Notes: generated from the sequence alone by a model not told the origin. Numbered from the stretch's first letter, positions 8,655 through 18,203 are shown. The stretch is 44,590 bases of DNA from Candidatus Fermentibacteraceae bacterium (GCA_030592635.1 JAUVIS010000004.1:1-44590), one strand, 5' to 3'. Made by a program: numbers and translations.

Positions 8655-8924
8655 TTTCAGAATGGTACCGCTTTTCACACCGGTTAAGCATCACAATGTG
8701 CTTAATGAGACAAAGAAATGAACCTGTTACGATATTCACAGCACAACAGAAAATTGATGCAGGGCCGTTCGTTGCGTGCGAAAGCATAGCGTGAACAACC
8801 GCTGTTATTACACTTGACAAGCCCCTGTGTTTGTGGTCTCTTTGGGGTTCGCACACTATCGTAATAGCTATCTGATTACCCAGTTAACCCTAATTTGGAC
8901 AACTCAATGGAAAGGATTCAGGTT

Positions 8925-9323
8925 ATGGCAGACAAGATAAGAGTACTGCTTGTCGATGATGATCCTGATTTCATCGAGGCCAACAGCATCATCCTTGACG
9001 CCAGCGGATTTGAGGTTCTTACAGCTTCAAGCGGAGCCGAGGGCCTCAAGAAGGTCGAGGAAGAAAAGCCGGATGTTGTTGTTCTTGATGTTATGATGGA
9101 AAACACTGATGAGGGTTTCGCGGTGGCAAGAAAGATACGGCACAAACTTCACAGTGATGTTCCCATCATAATGCTTACATCGGTCGCGCAGGCAACCGGT
9201 TACACATTCAAGCCGGAAGAGCACCCCGATTTCTTCCCGGTGGATCAGTTTCTTGAGAAACCTGTTCCTCCCACTGTGCTGGTTCAGAAGATCAAAGATG
9301 CGCTTGCGAAGGGAGACAAGTAG
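8925..9323 (+). CDS. Response regulator receiver-domain protein (stand-alone)
   Basis: MADKIRVLLVDDDPDF, VVVLDVMMEN phospho-Asp, PIIMLTSV, FLEKPVPP Lys. ATG 8925 preferred; the ORF track starts at TTG 8895. Confidence 0.85.
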   Translation: MADKIRVLLVDDDPDFIEANSIILDASGFEVLTASSGAEGLKKVEEEKPDVVVLDVMMENTDEGFAVARKIRHKLHSDVPIIMLTSVAQATGYTFKPEEHPDFFPVDQFLEKPVPPTVLVQKIKDALAKGDK

Positions 9324-9784
9324 TGGCACGCAATCCCGGAGAGATTGTTGCTGAGGGTGTCAGTGAGTTCGGTAACGGCCGCGAGAGGATCATGCAGATC
9401 CTCACAAAGGTCAATGATGAACTCAGCTGGGTTCCCGCAGAAGCAATTGAGGCAATAGCCGAGGCAACAGATGTCAGCGCCGCTGAAGTCTACAGTGTTG
9501 TGAGCTTTTACAGTTTTTTCAGTTCAGAACCTCGCGGCAGGAACATTGTTCGTCTCTGCAGCACTATCAGTTGTGCTATGGCCGGCCAGGGTGATGTCCT
9601 TGAAGCTTTGATCAGCGAGTTTGATATTGAACCCTTTGAAACAACTGAAGACGGGCGTCTGACCATTGAAACCACACCCTGCATTGGTCTTTGTGACCAG
9701 GCTCCAGCCATGCTGGTGAATGGTGAACCTCATGTAAAACTTACACCCGAAAAGGCGTGCGAAATCGTACGCGGACTGGAATAG
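9323..9784 (+). CDS. NuoE/HydC-like [2Fe-2S] subunit of NAD(P)-linked hydrogenase
   Basis: GTG start at 9323. Thioredoxin-like 2Fe-2S pattern VRLCSTISCAMAG ... TTPCIGLCDQAPAMLVNG (Cx4C...Cx3C). Confidence 0.88.
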   Translation: MARNPGEIVAEGVSEFGNGRERIMQILTKVNDELSWVPAEAIEAIAEATDVSAAEVYSVVSFYSFFSSEPRGRNIVRLCSTISCAMAGQGDVLEALISEFDIEPFETTEDGRLTIETTPCIGLCDQAPAMLVNGEPHVKLTPEKACEIVRGLE

Positions 9785-9792
9785 GAGGCATC

Positions 9793-10998
9793 ATGGAAAA
9801 GAAAGTGCTGCTTGCTGAAAACCAGCCTGAATTCGGCGCGGGGCTTGAAAAGGCCCTTAATATGACATCGGCTGATGTGGTGTACGCTGTGCGTGACTCC
9901 GGAATCAAGGGCCGCGGCGGAGCAGGATTCCCGACAGGCGTGAAGTGGAACCTTGCCGGTGCCGCATCGTCTGATGTGAAGTATGTGATCTGCAATGCTG
10001 ATGAGGGCGAACCGGGCACATTTAAAGACAGACTTCTCATTGAAAAGTACTCTGAAAGGCTCATTGAGGGTATGGCCATTGGCGGATACGCCATAGGCGG
10101 TTCCCACGGCATTATCTACCTCAGAGCGGAATACCCCTATCTCATTCCAGCTATAGAAAAAGCCAGGAAGAACCTTATGGACAAGGGTCTTTTAGGCGAG
10201 AACATTCGGGAAAAAGGTTTCAACTTTGATGTTGAGATTCGCCCCGGAGCTGGAGCCTATGTCTGCGGAGAAGAGACCTCTCTCATTGAGAGTCTTGAGG
10301 GCAAAAGGGGTGAGCCCAGAAACAAACCGCCTTACCCTGTGAACAGCGGCTATCTCAACAAACCTACCATCGTGAATAATGTGGAAACTTTCTGCGCTGT
10401 TCCGCACATCGTTCTCAACGGCCCTGAATGGTATGCTGATCTCGGTGAAGGGGACTGCTCCGGAACAAAACTCTTCAGCATCTCAGGTGATGTGGAAAAG
10501 CCCGGTGTTTACGAACTTCCCATGGGAGCGCAGTTGAAAGATCTGCTTGAGCTTGCCGGAGCGACTGATGTTCAGGCTGTTCAGGTTGGCGGTGCCAGTG
10601 GAAGTACTGTTCCTGCTTCCGAAATACATCGTTCGCTTTCCTTCAAGGATCTTCCTCCCGGAGGCTCTGTGATAGTTTTTAATCATACAGTAAACATGGT
10701 TGAGGTTCTCGAGAACTTCATGGACTTTTTTGTTCACGAATCATGCGGACAGTGTACTCCCTGTCGGGAGGGTAACCTTAGACTGATGCACGCGGCTCAG
10801 GATATCATCAACGGTGATATCTGCTGCAGGGAATGTGTTGCTCCATTCTTTGAACTCGCCGAGGCCATGAAGGTGTCCAGCAAGTGCGGTCTCGGGCAGA
10901 CATCCGCCAACTGCTTCGTTGACATTATCAATAATTTCGTGGAGCTCTCTGACGAATGTCATTGCGGAGAGTGCTGCTGCGAAGGAGGTGATGAGTAA
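9793..10998 (+). CDS. NuoF/HydB-like flavoprotein (NADH-binding) subunit
   Basis: ATG 9793 after AGGAGG. SGIKGRGGAGFPTGVKW, NADEGEPGTFKDR, ICGEE-type GAYVCGEETSLIESLEGKRGEPR, SCGQCTPCREG. Cys-rich tail CHCGECCCEGGDE. Confidence 0.9.
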   Translation: MEKKVLLAENQPEFGAGLEKALNMTSADVVYAVRDSGIKGRGGAGFPTGVKWNLAGAASSDVKYVICNADEGEPGTFKDRLLIEKYSERLIEGMAIGGYAIGGSHGIIYLRAEYPYLIPAIEKARKNLMDKGLLGENIREKGFNFDVEIRPGAGAYVCGEETSLIESLEGKRGEPRNKPPYPVNSGYLNKPTIVNNVETFCAVPHIVLNGPEWYADLGEGDCSGTKLFSISGDVEKPGVYELPMGAQLKDLLELAGATDVQAVQVGGASGSTVPASEIHRSLSFKDLPPGGSVIVFNHTVNMVEVLENFMDFFVHESCGQCTPCREGNLRLMHAAQDIINGDICCRECVAPFFELAEAMKVSSKCGLGQTSANCFVDIINNFVELSDECHCGECCCEGGDE

Positions 10999-12776
10999 TG
11001 CACAGCGTTACCATCAACATCAATGGAAAAGAGTACAACGCAGAAGAGGGTTCAACAATTCTTGCGGCCTGTAAAGACATTGGAATTGAAGTTCCCACAC
11101 TCTGCTACCATCCCGACCTGTCCACCGCCGGCAATTGCCGTGTGTGCGTGGTTGAGGTGGAAGGATGGAATACACTTGTTCCAGCCTGTGTTACGCCGAT
11201 CACACCCAACATGGTTGTCAGGACAGACAGCCCAAAGGTTAGACGGACAAGAAAGCTTCTACTTGAACTGATCCTCGCTGACCACAATAACAACTGTCCG
11301 GAGTGCGAGAGAAACGGAAACTGCGAGCTTCAGAGTCTTGCCGAGAGGTACAACATCAGGCTTAATCGTTTTCAGACCGATGGAAAGCCTGAGAGTCTCA
11401 TACAGGTCAGCCCCGGCATAATGCGGGACAGCAGCAAATGTATCATGTGTACCCGTTGCGTGAGAACCTGTGAAGAACTCCAGAGCGTTGCTGTTATAAA
11501 GTCAGTCGGACGCAGCGCGGAAATTCACATCGGAACTTTCGAAGAAAGAGGTCTTGGCGATGTAGCCTGTACTCAGTGCGGACAGTGCATCAACCGCTGT
11601 CCCACAGGAGCTCTTTATGAGAAGGACGAGACAGCGCCAGTCTGGGCAGCGCTGGAAGACCCCGAGAAGATAGTTATTGTCCAGACAGCCCCTGCTGTTC
11701 GTGTCGGTCTCGAGGAAGCCCTTGGTCTTCCCACAGATCACCACACAGGCAAAATGGCTGCTGCTCTGCGCAGGCTGGGTTTTAACAGGGTGCTTGATAC
11801 AGACTTCTCCGCTGACCTTACAATCATCGAAGAGGGGCATGAGCTTCTTTTCCGCCTCAAGGACGCACTTGTAGAGAAAAAGGAAGTTCCACTTCCCATG
11901 ATCACAAGCTGTTCACCGGGCTGGATCAAGTTTATAGAACACAAGCATAATGATCTTCTTGATAACCTTTCAACCTGCAAGAGTCCACAGCAGATGTTCG
12001 GTGCCATTGCAAAAACTTACCTTTGCGACAAAGAAGGTTTTGATCCCGCAAAGATTGTAAGTGTTTCCGTTATGCCCTGTACAGCTAAAAAGTTCGAGAA
12101 GGATCGTCCTGAGATGAAGGACAGCGGCTTTCAGGATGTGGACTATGTCATCACAACTCGTGAGCTTGCCAGAATGATTCAGGAAGCCGGTATCGATTTC
12201 GATCATCTTCCCATAGAGAAGTTCGACAGGTTCATGGGAGATTCCACAGGTGCCGCTGTTATCTTCGGAGCAACAGGCGGTGTTATGGAGGCTGCTCTCA
12301 GAACTGCCTATGAGGTTGCCACAGGGAAAGAGATACCCTTCAAGGGACTCAACGTGATGCCTGTACGCGGATTTGAGGGAATCAAAGAAGCAGCAGTTCC
12401 AATGCCTGCGGAAATGGCTGAAGGCTGGGAGTTCCTTGCCGGAGTTACTCTGAAGGTTGCTGTTGCTCACGGTCTCGCCAATGCGGATAAACTTCTCAGG
12501 TCTGTAAAGGCAGGTGAGGCCGAGTATCACTTCATTGAGATCATGGCCTGCCCCGGTGGCTGCCTCGGTGGCGGCGGACAGCCGATACCCACAGACATGG
12601 AAAAGAGAATGGAGAGGATGCGCGCCATCTACGCGGAGGACGAGAGTCTTCCCCTGAGGAAATCCCACGAGAACCCTGAGATTCAGCTTCTCTATGCGGA
12701 ATACCTCAAAGAGCCTCTGGGTCACAAGTCTCACCATCTGCTTCACACGAAGTACACAAAAAGGGATAAGTTCTAG
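10998..12776 (+). CDS. hydA: [FeFe] hydrogenase large subunit (HydA, NuoG-like N-terminus)
   Basis: N-terminal 2Fe-2S (CYHPDLSTAGNCRVCVVEVEGW), HNNNCPECERNGNCELQ, two 4Fe-4S motifs, H-cluster motifs TSCSPGW, MPCTAKKFE, MACPGGCLGGGGQP. Confidence 0.95.
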   Translation: MHSVTININGKEYNAEEGSTILAACKDIGIEVPTLCYHPDLSTAGNCRVCVVEVEGWNTLVPACVTPITPNMVVRTDSPKVRRTRKLLLELILADHNNNCPECERNGNCELQSLAERYNIRLNRFQTDGKPESLIQVSPGIMRDSSKCIMCTRCVRTCEELQSVAVIKSVGRSAEIHIGTFEERGLGDVACTQCGQCINRCPTGALYEKDETAPVWAALEDPEKIVIVQTAPAVRVGLEEALGLPTDHHTGKMAAALRRLGFNRVLDTDFSADLTIIEEGHELLFRLKDALVEKKEVPLPMITSCSPGWIKFIEHKHNDLLDNLSTCKSPQQMFGAIAKTYLCDKEGFDPAKIVSVSVMPCTAKKFEKDRPEMKDSGFQDVDYVITTRELARMIQEAGIDFDHLPIEKFDRFMGDSTGAAVIFGATGGVMEAALRTAYEVATGKEIPFKGLNVMPVRGFEGIKEAAVPMPAEMAEGWEFLAGVTLKVAVAHGLANADKLLRSVKAGEAEYHFIEIMACPGGCLGGGGQPIPTDMEKRMERMRAIYAEDESLPLRKSHENPEIQLLYAEYLKEPLGHKSHHLLHTKYTKRDKF

Positions 12777-12798
12777 AGATATCTCTCCGTATTCAGGA

Positions 12799-12827
12799 AA
12801 GGGGCATGGCTTTCAGCTGTGCCCCTT
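12799..12827 (+). terminator. Hairpin downstream of hydA (terminator-like, no evident T tract)
   Basis: AAGGGGCATGGC-tttca-GCTGTGCCCCTT: 12-bp stem with two G:T wobbles. Confidence 0.45.
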
Positions 12828-12864
12828 CGCCTATATGTTCGGTTAGTGAGAAAAGGGGGTAGTT

Positions 12865-14373
12865 ATGAGTCTGGTACTGTTTTTTTGTGGCGTGTTTCTT
12901 GTGCTTGCTGAACCGGATGTTCTCTGGTCCGCTGTAACCAGCGGCGGTGTGTATTGCTCAATCGACATGGGTGACCTTGACGGAGACGGGACTTCTGATG
13001 TGGCTTGCGGCGTTAATTTCTGGGACAGTGAACCGACTCTGTGGGCTGTTTCCGGGGTTGACGGTTCTACAATCTGGACCAGCAGTTCACACAATGGCAT
13101 CTATTCCAACGAAGGATTCAAGTGGTTTCCTGACGCGGATGGCGATGGGAAGCGTGAAATACTTATGGCAACTCCAGGGGGGTATGCACCGCCGGGGCGA
13201 TGCCTTTATCTCATTTCAGGAGTTGACGGATCAACCATCTGGGAATGGGCTGCATGTGAAGTCATGCCTTCCTATACAGGCTGGGGTTATTCATGCGCTG
13301 TCCTTCCGGACATAAATGGCGACAATATTTCCGAATGTGTGGGTGGATTCGGTACATCGGGATCTCCCAATTCGGGGCTTCTCGTCTGTATTGACGGTGC
13401 TTCCGGGGACAGTCTGTGGACTGTGTGGCTGCCGGATGCCGGTGAGGATGTGGAAGTTTTCGAAGATGTGAACAGCGATGGAGTAGAGGACATTCTTCTT
13501 GCGGTGGGGGGGAACGGCTATGCTGATGAAACTGCCTGGCTGGTGGATGGTGCCACAGGGGCTGTACTCTGGCAGAATGATCCGGGCGGAGACTGCATGT
13601 CCATAGCTCTGGCAGATCAGCCGGAAACATGGCCTTCAGCAGTATTTTGTACTTTCAATGGAAATGTCGTCTGCTATGACGGTGGCGGATCACTGCAGTG
13701 GAATTACACCGGATCAGGTATGTATATGGATGTTCAGGGTGGTCCTGATGTAGACGGAGACGGTGTTGGTGATATTGCTCTTGCTGCTGACGACAGTGGC
13801 GTGATGTGCCTTTCCGGTTCTGATGGAAGCGTCATCTGGAGCTATCCCAGCGGATCCAATACCTGGTCAGCAGTATGGGTTAATCCTGTGATAATACAGG
13901 GAGAACCTGTGCCCTGTGTGGCAGCGGGCTCTGTTAATGGAAGATCTGTCTGTCTTGTAAACGCACTTACCGGTGACCTGGTCTGGGAAATGCCTTTTAC
14001 TGAGCGGGTATATAATGTCTCGACTGTTGCTCTGGACTATCTGTCCCCGGTTGTTATTGCCGGCCTGCAGGATCAGCAATCCCTGCCGGATCATGCATGG
14101 GCACTGGCGAGTTCCACAGAAACCGGAATTGCCAGCGTTCCACACTCTGGTCTGATCAATGTTGTTACACCTTCGCCGGGATCTGTTTCTTTCAGTGTAT
14201 CAGGCGGGGGAGTCCTGGATGCTCAATGCTTTGATCTGTCTGGAAGGATTGTGTTTCAGGGGCAGTACTCAAGTAATCAGACCGTGATCGGTGACTCCAT
14301 GAGTCCTGGAGTTTACATTATCAGAGCCTGCCGCGAATCTGTTACACAGTTTTTTAAAGTAACCGTATTGTAA
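12865..14373 (+). CDS. Secreted PQQ/FG-GAP beta-propeller protein with T9SS-like C-terminal sorting domain
   Basis: Signal-like N-terminus; repeats such as DLDGDGTSDVACG, DADGDGKREIL, DINGDNISECVGG, DVNSDGVEDILL, DVDGDGVGDIALA; C-terminus QCFDLSGRIVFQGQYSS...SPGVYIIRACRESVTQFFKVTVL. Confidence 0.75.
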   Translation: MSLVLFFCGVFLVLAEPDVLWSAVTSGGVYCSIDMGDLDGDGTSDVACGVNFWDSEPTLWAVSGVDGSTIWTSSSHNGIYSNEGFKWFPDADGDGKREILMATPGGYAPPGRCLYLISGVDGSTIWEWAACEVMPSYTGWGYSCAVLPDINGDNISECVGGFGTSGSPNSGLLVCIDGASGDSLWTVWLPDAGEDVEVFEDVNSDGVEDILLAVGGNGYADETAWLVDGATGAVLWQNDPGGDCMSIALADQPETWPSAVFCTFNGNVVCYDGGGSLQWNYTGSGMYMDVQGGPDVDGDGVGDIALAADDSGVMCLSGSDGSVIWSYPSGSNTWSAVWVNPVIIQGEPVPCVAAGSVNGRSVCLVNALTGDLVWEMPFTERVYNVSTVALDYLSPVVIAGLQDQQSLPDHAWALASSTETGIASVPHSGLINVVTPSPGSVSFSVSGGGVLDAQCFDLSGRIVFQGQYSSNQTVIGDSMSPGVYIIRACRESVTQFFKVTVL

Positions 14374-14407
14374 AAAAAAGAGGGGGAGGGCTGGAAGCCC
14401 CCCCCCT
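14372..14407 (-). terminator. Intrinsic terminator for the minus-strand recombinase gene
   Basis: Minus-strand GC-rich hairpin (ggggg-a-gggct/gga/agccc-c-ccccc on +) followed by U8 (plus-strand A8 at 14372-14379). Confidence 0.8.
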
Positions 14408-14422
14408 GCGGAGAATCTGACC

Positions 14423-15253
14423 TTAGAATCTGTCCAGAGGGCTCAGAACCCTGAGGTGTGTACGGTTCTTGGCGAGCTTGAGATACGGTGTTATCATGGA
14501 TGGTGTTGAGATTCCAAGAAGCTTCTGTACCATCTTTCTGTCAACACCGTCTTCAAGAAGGTGTACGGCAAAGCTGTGTCTGAGCCAGCCGAGAGTTGCT
14601 TTTTTGTCAATTCCGGCTTCGACCAGCGCGTCGGTGAAGGCACGCTGAATAGTTCTGGCGGAAACGAAACTGGTTCTTCCACGACCCGGGAAAACAAAGG
14701 GTGAAGGATCGGTTCTCAGGTCGAGATACTGAGCCAGGATTCTACCTGTGGTCTTTGCGAGGATAGTATCTCTGAGGAATTCACCCTCCGGGCTGTACAC
14801 ATGGATAACATTGTTATCCAGATCGACATGCTCGCGCCTGAGAATTGCAGTTTCACTCACTCTGAGTCCGCTGGAGTAGATGAACATAAGAGAAAGGCGG
14901 TATTTAAGATCATGAACATGCTGAAAGACTTCTGCAATTTCATCTCTGGTGAAAACGCCGTGAAGAGGAACCTTTTTGGCAATGACACCTGGTCCGGGAA
15001 GAGGATTGTCTTTCTTGAGAACCTGCGAGTACAGATACCTGATCGCGCTCTGTGCCTGGTTGATGTAGGAAAGAGATTTGCCCTCGTTAACAAGTTCTTC
15101 GAGATAGTCCCTGAGATCGTTCTTTGTAAGATCGCCTGTTTTTTCGCCAAAATGATTTACCAGACGGCGAAGGTGGGAAACATAGCTGTTGGCAGTCTTA
15201 GGACTGCGACCGGACTTCTCCAGCTGCTTTCTGGTTTCTTCAACATAGTTCAC
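14423..15253 (-). CDS. Tyrosine recombinase/integrase, Xer-like
   Basis: N-terminal SAM-like core-binding domain (SPKTANSYVSHLRRLVNHFG), SSGLRVSE (Arg I), LRHSFAVHLLEDGVD, LLGISTPSMITPYLKL. GTG start at 15253 behind AAAGGGG fits the promoter better than ATG 15298. Confidence 0.8.
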   Translation of the reverse strand: MNYVEETRKQLEKSGRSPKTANSYVSHLRRLVNHFGEKTGDLTKNDLRDYLEELVNEGKSLSYINQAQSAIRYLYSQVLKKDNPLPGPGVIAKKVPLHGVFTRDEIAEVFQHVHDLKYRLSLMFIYSSGLRVSETAILRREHVDLDNNVIHVYSPEGEFLRDTILAKTTGRILAQYLDLRTDPSPFVFPGRGRTSFVSARTIQRAFTDALVEAGIDKKATLGWLRHSFAVHLLEDGVDRKMVQKLLGISTPSMITPYLKLAKNRTHLRVLSPLDRF

Positions 15254-15305
15254 GCATTTACCCCTTTTCTGATTGTACCGACTCTCATGACCCCTCACTT
15301 CAGCA

Positions 15306-15334
15306 ATAATAAAATGTCAACTCATGATTGTCAA
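15306..15334 (-). promoter_or_regulatory. Sigma70-type promoter for the recombinase gene
   Basis: Minus strand TTGACA (15334-15329), 17-nt spacer, TATTAT (15311-15306). Confidence 0.65.
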
Positions 15335-15347
15335 GCGCTATTGGCTA

Positions 15348-15376
15348 TTGTGAATGAATAAAGAAGGTGTTATTCT
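15348..15376 (+). promoter_or_regulatory. Possible promoter for the hybrid kinase gene
   Basis: TTGTGA, 17-nt spacer, TATTCT; each hexamer matches 4/6 consensus positions. Confidence 0.3.
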
Positions 15377-15424
15377 TTTAAGCCTGTACGTAGGCGATTT
15401 CAGCCATATTGAGGGGGTTGTTCA

Positions 15425-17527
15425 TTGAGAGAAGAGAGTAGATTCACCGGTAGAGCCAGGCTATATGCACCTTTCATTCTTGCTTTTATTGTATTTTCCG
15501 CTGTTCTTGGCGCAGAGTATCTGATAGTTTACTCTCTCATTGATCAATGCAATCAGAGAGAGATCGAAATGTATCATGGGGCAATGGGTCTAATTATATA
15601 CAACATTGACAGGTATGAGATTGAAACGGGTAACTCTATTTTCAATGACAATCAAGGGATGCCTGCCATCGTGAGTTCCATTGGGATGAACAACTCATTT
15701 ATCCAGATTATACCTGATTCTATTGATTACCCAGCTTTTCTGCAGACAAAGCTTGCAGAGGGGCTTTCCCTTACTCCCATGGAGTATGGGAACACAATTA
15801 TAGAAACTTCTGTCGGTAAAACACAGAATGGTGAAATTGTACTTCTCGAAGCACATGAACATCTAAATCCGGTGATTAAAGATCTGGAGAAAATCGCTTC
15901 AGGTCTGTTAATTGTGTTGTTCGCGATGATAATAATCGCGCTGGTTCCCGGCTCAATTCTCATCGAATCTCTTGCGCGAAGATCGACCATGATGAATTCT
16001 CTTGCACCTGCTTCCACCACGGGCAGCAATGATATACTCCGTGCGGGATTGGAGAGCTCGTCAGGAGTTGCCTTTCTGATCACATCCCCGGCGGGGATCA
16101 TAGTCTCGACCTGTTCTTCATGTCTTGAGCTTCTTGGAATTGAAAAACTTTCAGAGGGGCTGTCTTTTGCATCTTTAACTGCTCTGCCCGCTGAGGTCAG
16201 AAAGAAAGAGCCCTCATCATTCCAGCGTTTCTCCAGAAGAAACATCACGGTACAGTCCATGAACGGTTCCCGGAAAGATTGCCTGATGGAGATTCACCCC
16301 TTCTACAAAGAAGAGAAGATTGTTTCTGTTCTGTTTCTTTTCATTCCGGGGGTAACAGATGAGTTCAGGCAGATTGCCGATTCCGGTGCATCAAGCGAAA
16401 CGCGGGAAAATGTCAGCAGCAGAGCAAAGATGCATCTGGTCAAGTCGTTGATCCACGATATGAACAATCATCTTTCCGGAATTATAGGTGTTGCTTCCAT
16501 TGAGATTGAGACATCAGCTTCTGATGGTGTCAGAAGTCCGTTCAGTGCAGTTCTTGACTCCGCGGAGAAACTGACATCTCTCTGCAATGACCTTCGAACC
16601 ACGGTAACTGGTGACAATGACAGACGGCTTAGGGATGTTTCACTTGAGATGGGTCTTATAGCCGAAGTTCTCAGGAAAATTCTTCCAGGCAGAGTTGAAA
16701 TAGAAATCAGTGGAAGTTGCAATGCCGGGATCAAGGCAGATCGAGAACTTCTCAGGGAATTCTTTTACGGTCTCGCTCTTAATTCTACCGCGATGATGAA
16801 TGGCGAGGGCAGAATACGGATTGATGTTTCTGAGAAAATTCCAATGCCCGGCAATGGAGTTCAAGCGATTTCCCCGGGTAATAAAGTGTGTATCAGGTAT
16901 TCAGACGGCTTTATCATGCCTGTGGCTCTCAGGGACATACTTTCCAACAGGAACTACTCCGTCTTTGATATTGAAAGACAATTCGGAGCCACGATCGGCA
17001 GCGGCTATAAAGCACTGAACAGCCTGGCTGGAAGCATTGTGTTTGAAAGAGGCTCCGGAGAAACCATTCTGTGTCTTCTCCTGGACGGGTTTGAACAGAC
17101 AAAAGAAAAGGAAGTTTCATCAAGGCAGCTCACCAGAGCCATTGATGCTCCCGGCCTTTCTATTCTTGTTGCTGATGAGTTTGATATTGTGCTGAGCTCC
17201 ATATCAGAGTATCTTGAACGCGGCGGTATGACCGTCGCAAGAGCCAAAGACGGCAACCGGGTGATGGAATTGCTCAAGAGCAACAGCTTTGATGCGGCGG
17301 TTCTTGATTTGAACATGCCGGGGGCTCCTACTCCGGGTATCGTAAGGTACTGCCAGACAAGCAGACCGGACATGGCAGTTGTGATAACTACTGGTTTTGA
17401 CGCGCCGCAGGGGGTTAGAGATCTGATAGTTCATCCCTCTACGGAGTATCTCCACAAACCCCATAAACCGGAAGCTCTGGTCGGGATGATATATTCACTT
17501 ATCAGCAGGCTGAAAGAGGAAAAATAG
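15425..17527 (+). CDS. Hybrid sensor histidine kinase with C-terminal receiver domain
   Basis: TTG start. Two TM segments flanking an extracytoplasmic region, PAS-like region, H-box [19 protein letters not shown]-box-like [11 protein letters not shown]-terminal receiver ILVADEFD...AVLDLNMPG...LHKP. Confidence 0.72.
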   Translation: MREESRFTGRARLYAPFILAFIVFSAVLGAEYLIVYSLIDQCNQREIEMYHGAMGLIIYNIDRYEIETGNSIFNDNQGMPAIVSSIGMNNSFIQIIPDSIDYPAFLQTKLAEGLSLTPMEYGNTIIETSVGKTQNGEIVLLEAHEHLNPVIKDLEKIASGLLIVLFAMIIIALVPGSILIESLARRSTMMNSLAPASTTGSNDILRAGLESSSGVAFLITSPAGIIVSTCSSCLELLGIEKLSEGLSFASLTALPAEVRKKEPSSFQRFSRRNITVQSMNGSRKDCLMEIHPFYKEEKIVSVLFLFIPGVTDEFRQIADSGASSETRENVSSRAKMHLVKSLIHDMNNHLSGIIGVASIEIETSASDGVRSPFSAVLDSAEKLTSLCNDLRTTVTGDNDRRLRDVSLEMGLIAEVLRKILPGRVEIEISGSCNAGIKADRELLREFFYGLALNSTAMMNGEGRIRIDVSEKIPMPGNGVQAISPGNKVCIRYSDGFIMPVALRDILSNRNYSVFDIERQFGATIGSGYKALNSLAGSIVFERGSGETILCLLLDGFEQTKEKEVSSRQLTRAIDAPGLSILVADEFDIVLSSISEYLERGGMTVARAKDGNRVMELLKSNSFDAAVLDLNMPGAPTPGIVRYCQTSRPDMAVVITTGFDAPQGVRDLIVHPSTEYLHKPHKPEALVGMIYSLISRLKEEK

Positions 17528-17528
17528 T

Positions 17529-18203
17529 ATGACAGTTTCTGATTCGGCGTTAAGGTTACTGGCAGCCTTTGTTCTGGGTGGCATTGTGGGTCTGGAAAGA
17601 CAGATACACGGAAGACCGGCAGGCTTGAGAACACATATACTCGTTTGTCTTGGTGCCGCGGTAGCGGTTATCGCCGGCGTTCAGGCAGAAGGATCTTTTC
17701 CGGGTATAACCATAGATACAGGGCGTATTATCGCCGGTGTTATCACCGGCATCGGGTTTCTGGGAGCAGGGACCATCATTCGTCACCGCGAGGGAATAGG
17801 CGGACTCACAACAGCCGCATGTATCTGGTTTGTCGCGATGATCGGGATTCTCTGCGGGTTCGCTTTTTATATTCTGGCTGCAATGGCGTCTGTCGCGGCA
17901 CTTCTGGTTCTTCTGGTTCTGGATGCTCTGGAGGACAGGCTACCTACGGCCAGTTACTGGATGCTCACTGCGAAGACCGGCGACAGACCCCTTGAGCCAT
18001 TCAAGATGGAATGTGAAGAGATTCTGGAAAAAAGGGGTATTCGTGTTAAAAGCGCCACATTCAAGATTTCCGACAGCGGTATTGAACTCAGTCTTGTACT
18101 GCGAGCCAGGAATAGAAAAACAGACTTTGAAGCAGCGGAAACAATAAGAAAAATAGGGGGAGTTACCAGCGTCAAATGGGCGCACAGGTCCGGAGAATGG
18201 TAA
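17529..18203 (+). CDS. MgtC/SapB family membrane protein
   Basis: [37 protein letters not shown] and [27 protein letters not shown] are MgtC signatures. Confidence 0.92.
   Translation: MTVSDSALRLLAAFVLGGIVGLERQIHGRPAGLRTHILVCLGAAVAVIAGVQAEGSFPGITIDTGRIIAGVITGIGFLGAGTIIRHREGIGGLTTAACIWFVAMIGILCGFAFYILAAMASVAALLVLLVLDALEDRLPTASYWMLTAKTGDRPLEPFKMECEEILEKRGIRVKSATFKISDSGIELSLVLRARNRKTDFEAAETIRKIGGVTSVKWAHRSGEW

Noticed and set aside
8617-8856. 79-aa minus-strand ORF in the intergenic region
   Set aside because: No motif, no evident RBS, and overlaps the end of the + strand 96-aa gene.
11970-12746. 258-aa minus-strand ORF
   Set aside because: Lies antisense to the unambiguous hydA H-cluster region; low-complexity shadow translation with no recognisable motifs.
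12775-12786. 12-bp perfect palindrome AGAGATATCTCT at the hydA stop
   Set aside because: Short and overlaps the stop codon; not convincing as a regulator site without conservation.
14801-15361. 186-aa plus-strand ORF
   Set aside because: Antisense to the recombinase; the minus-strand promoter, terminator and motifs favour the recombinase.
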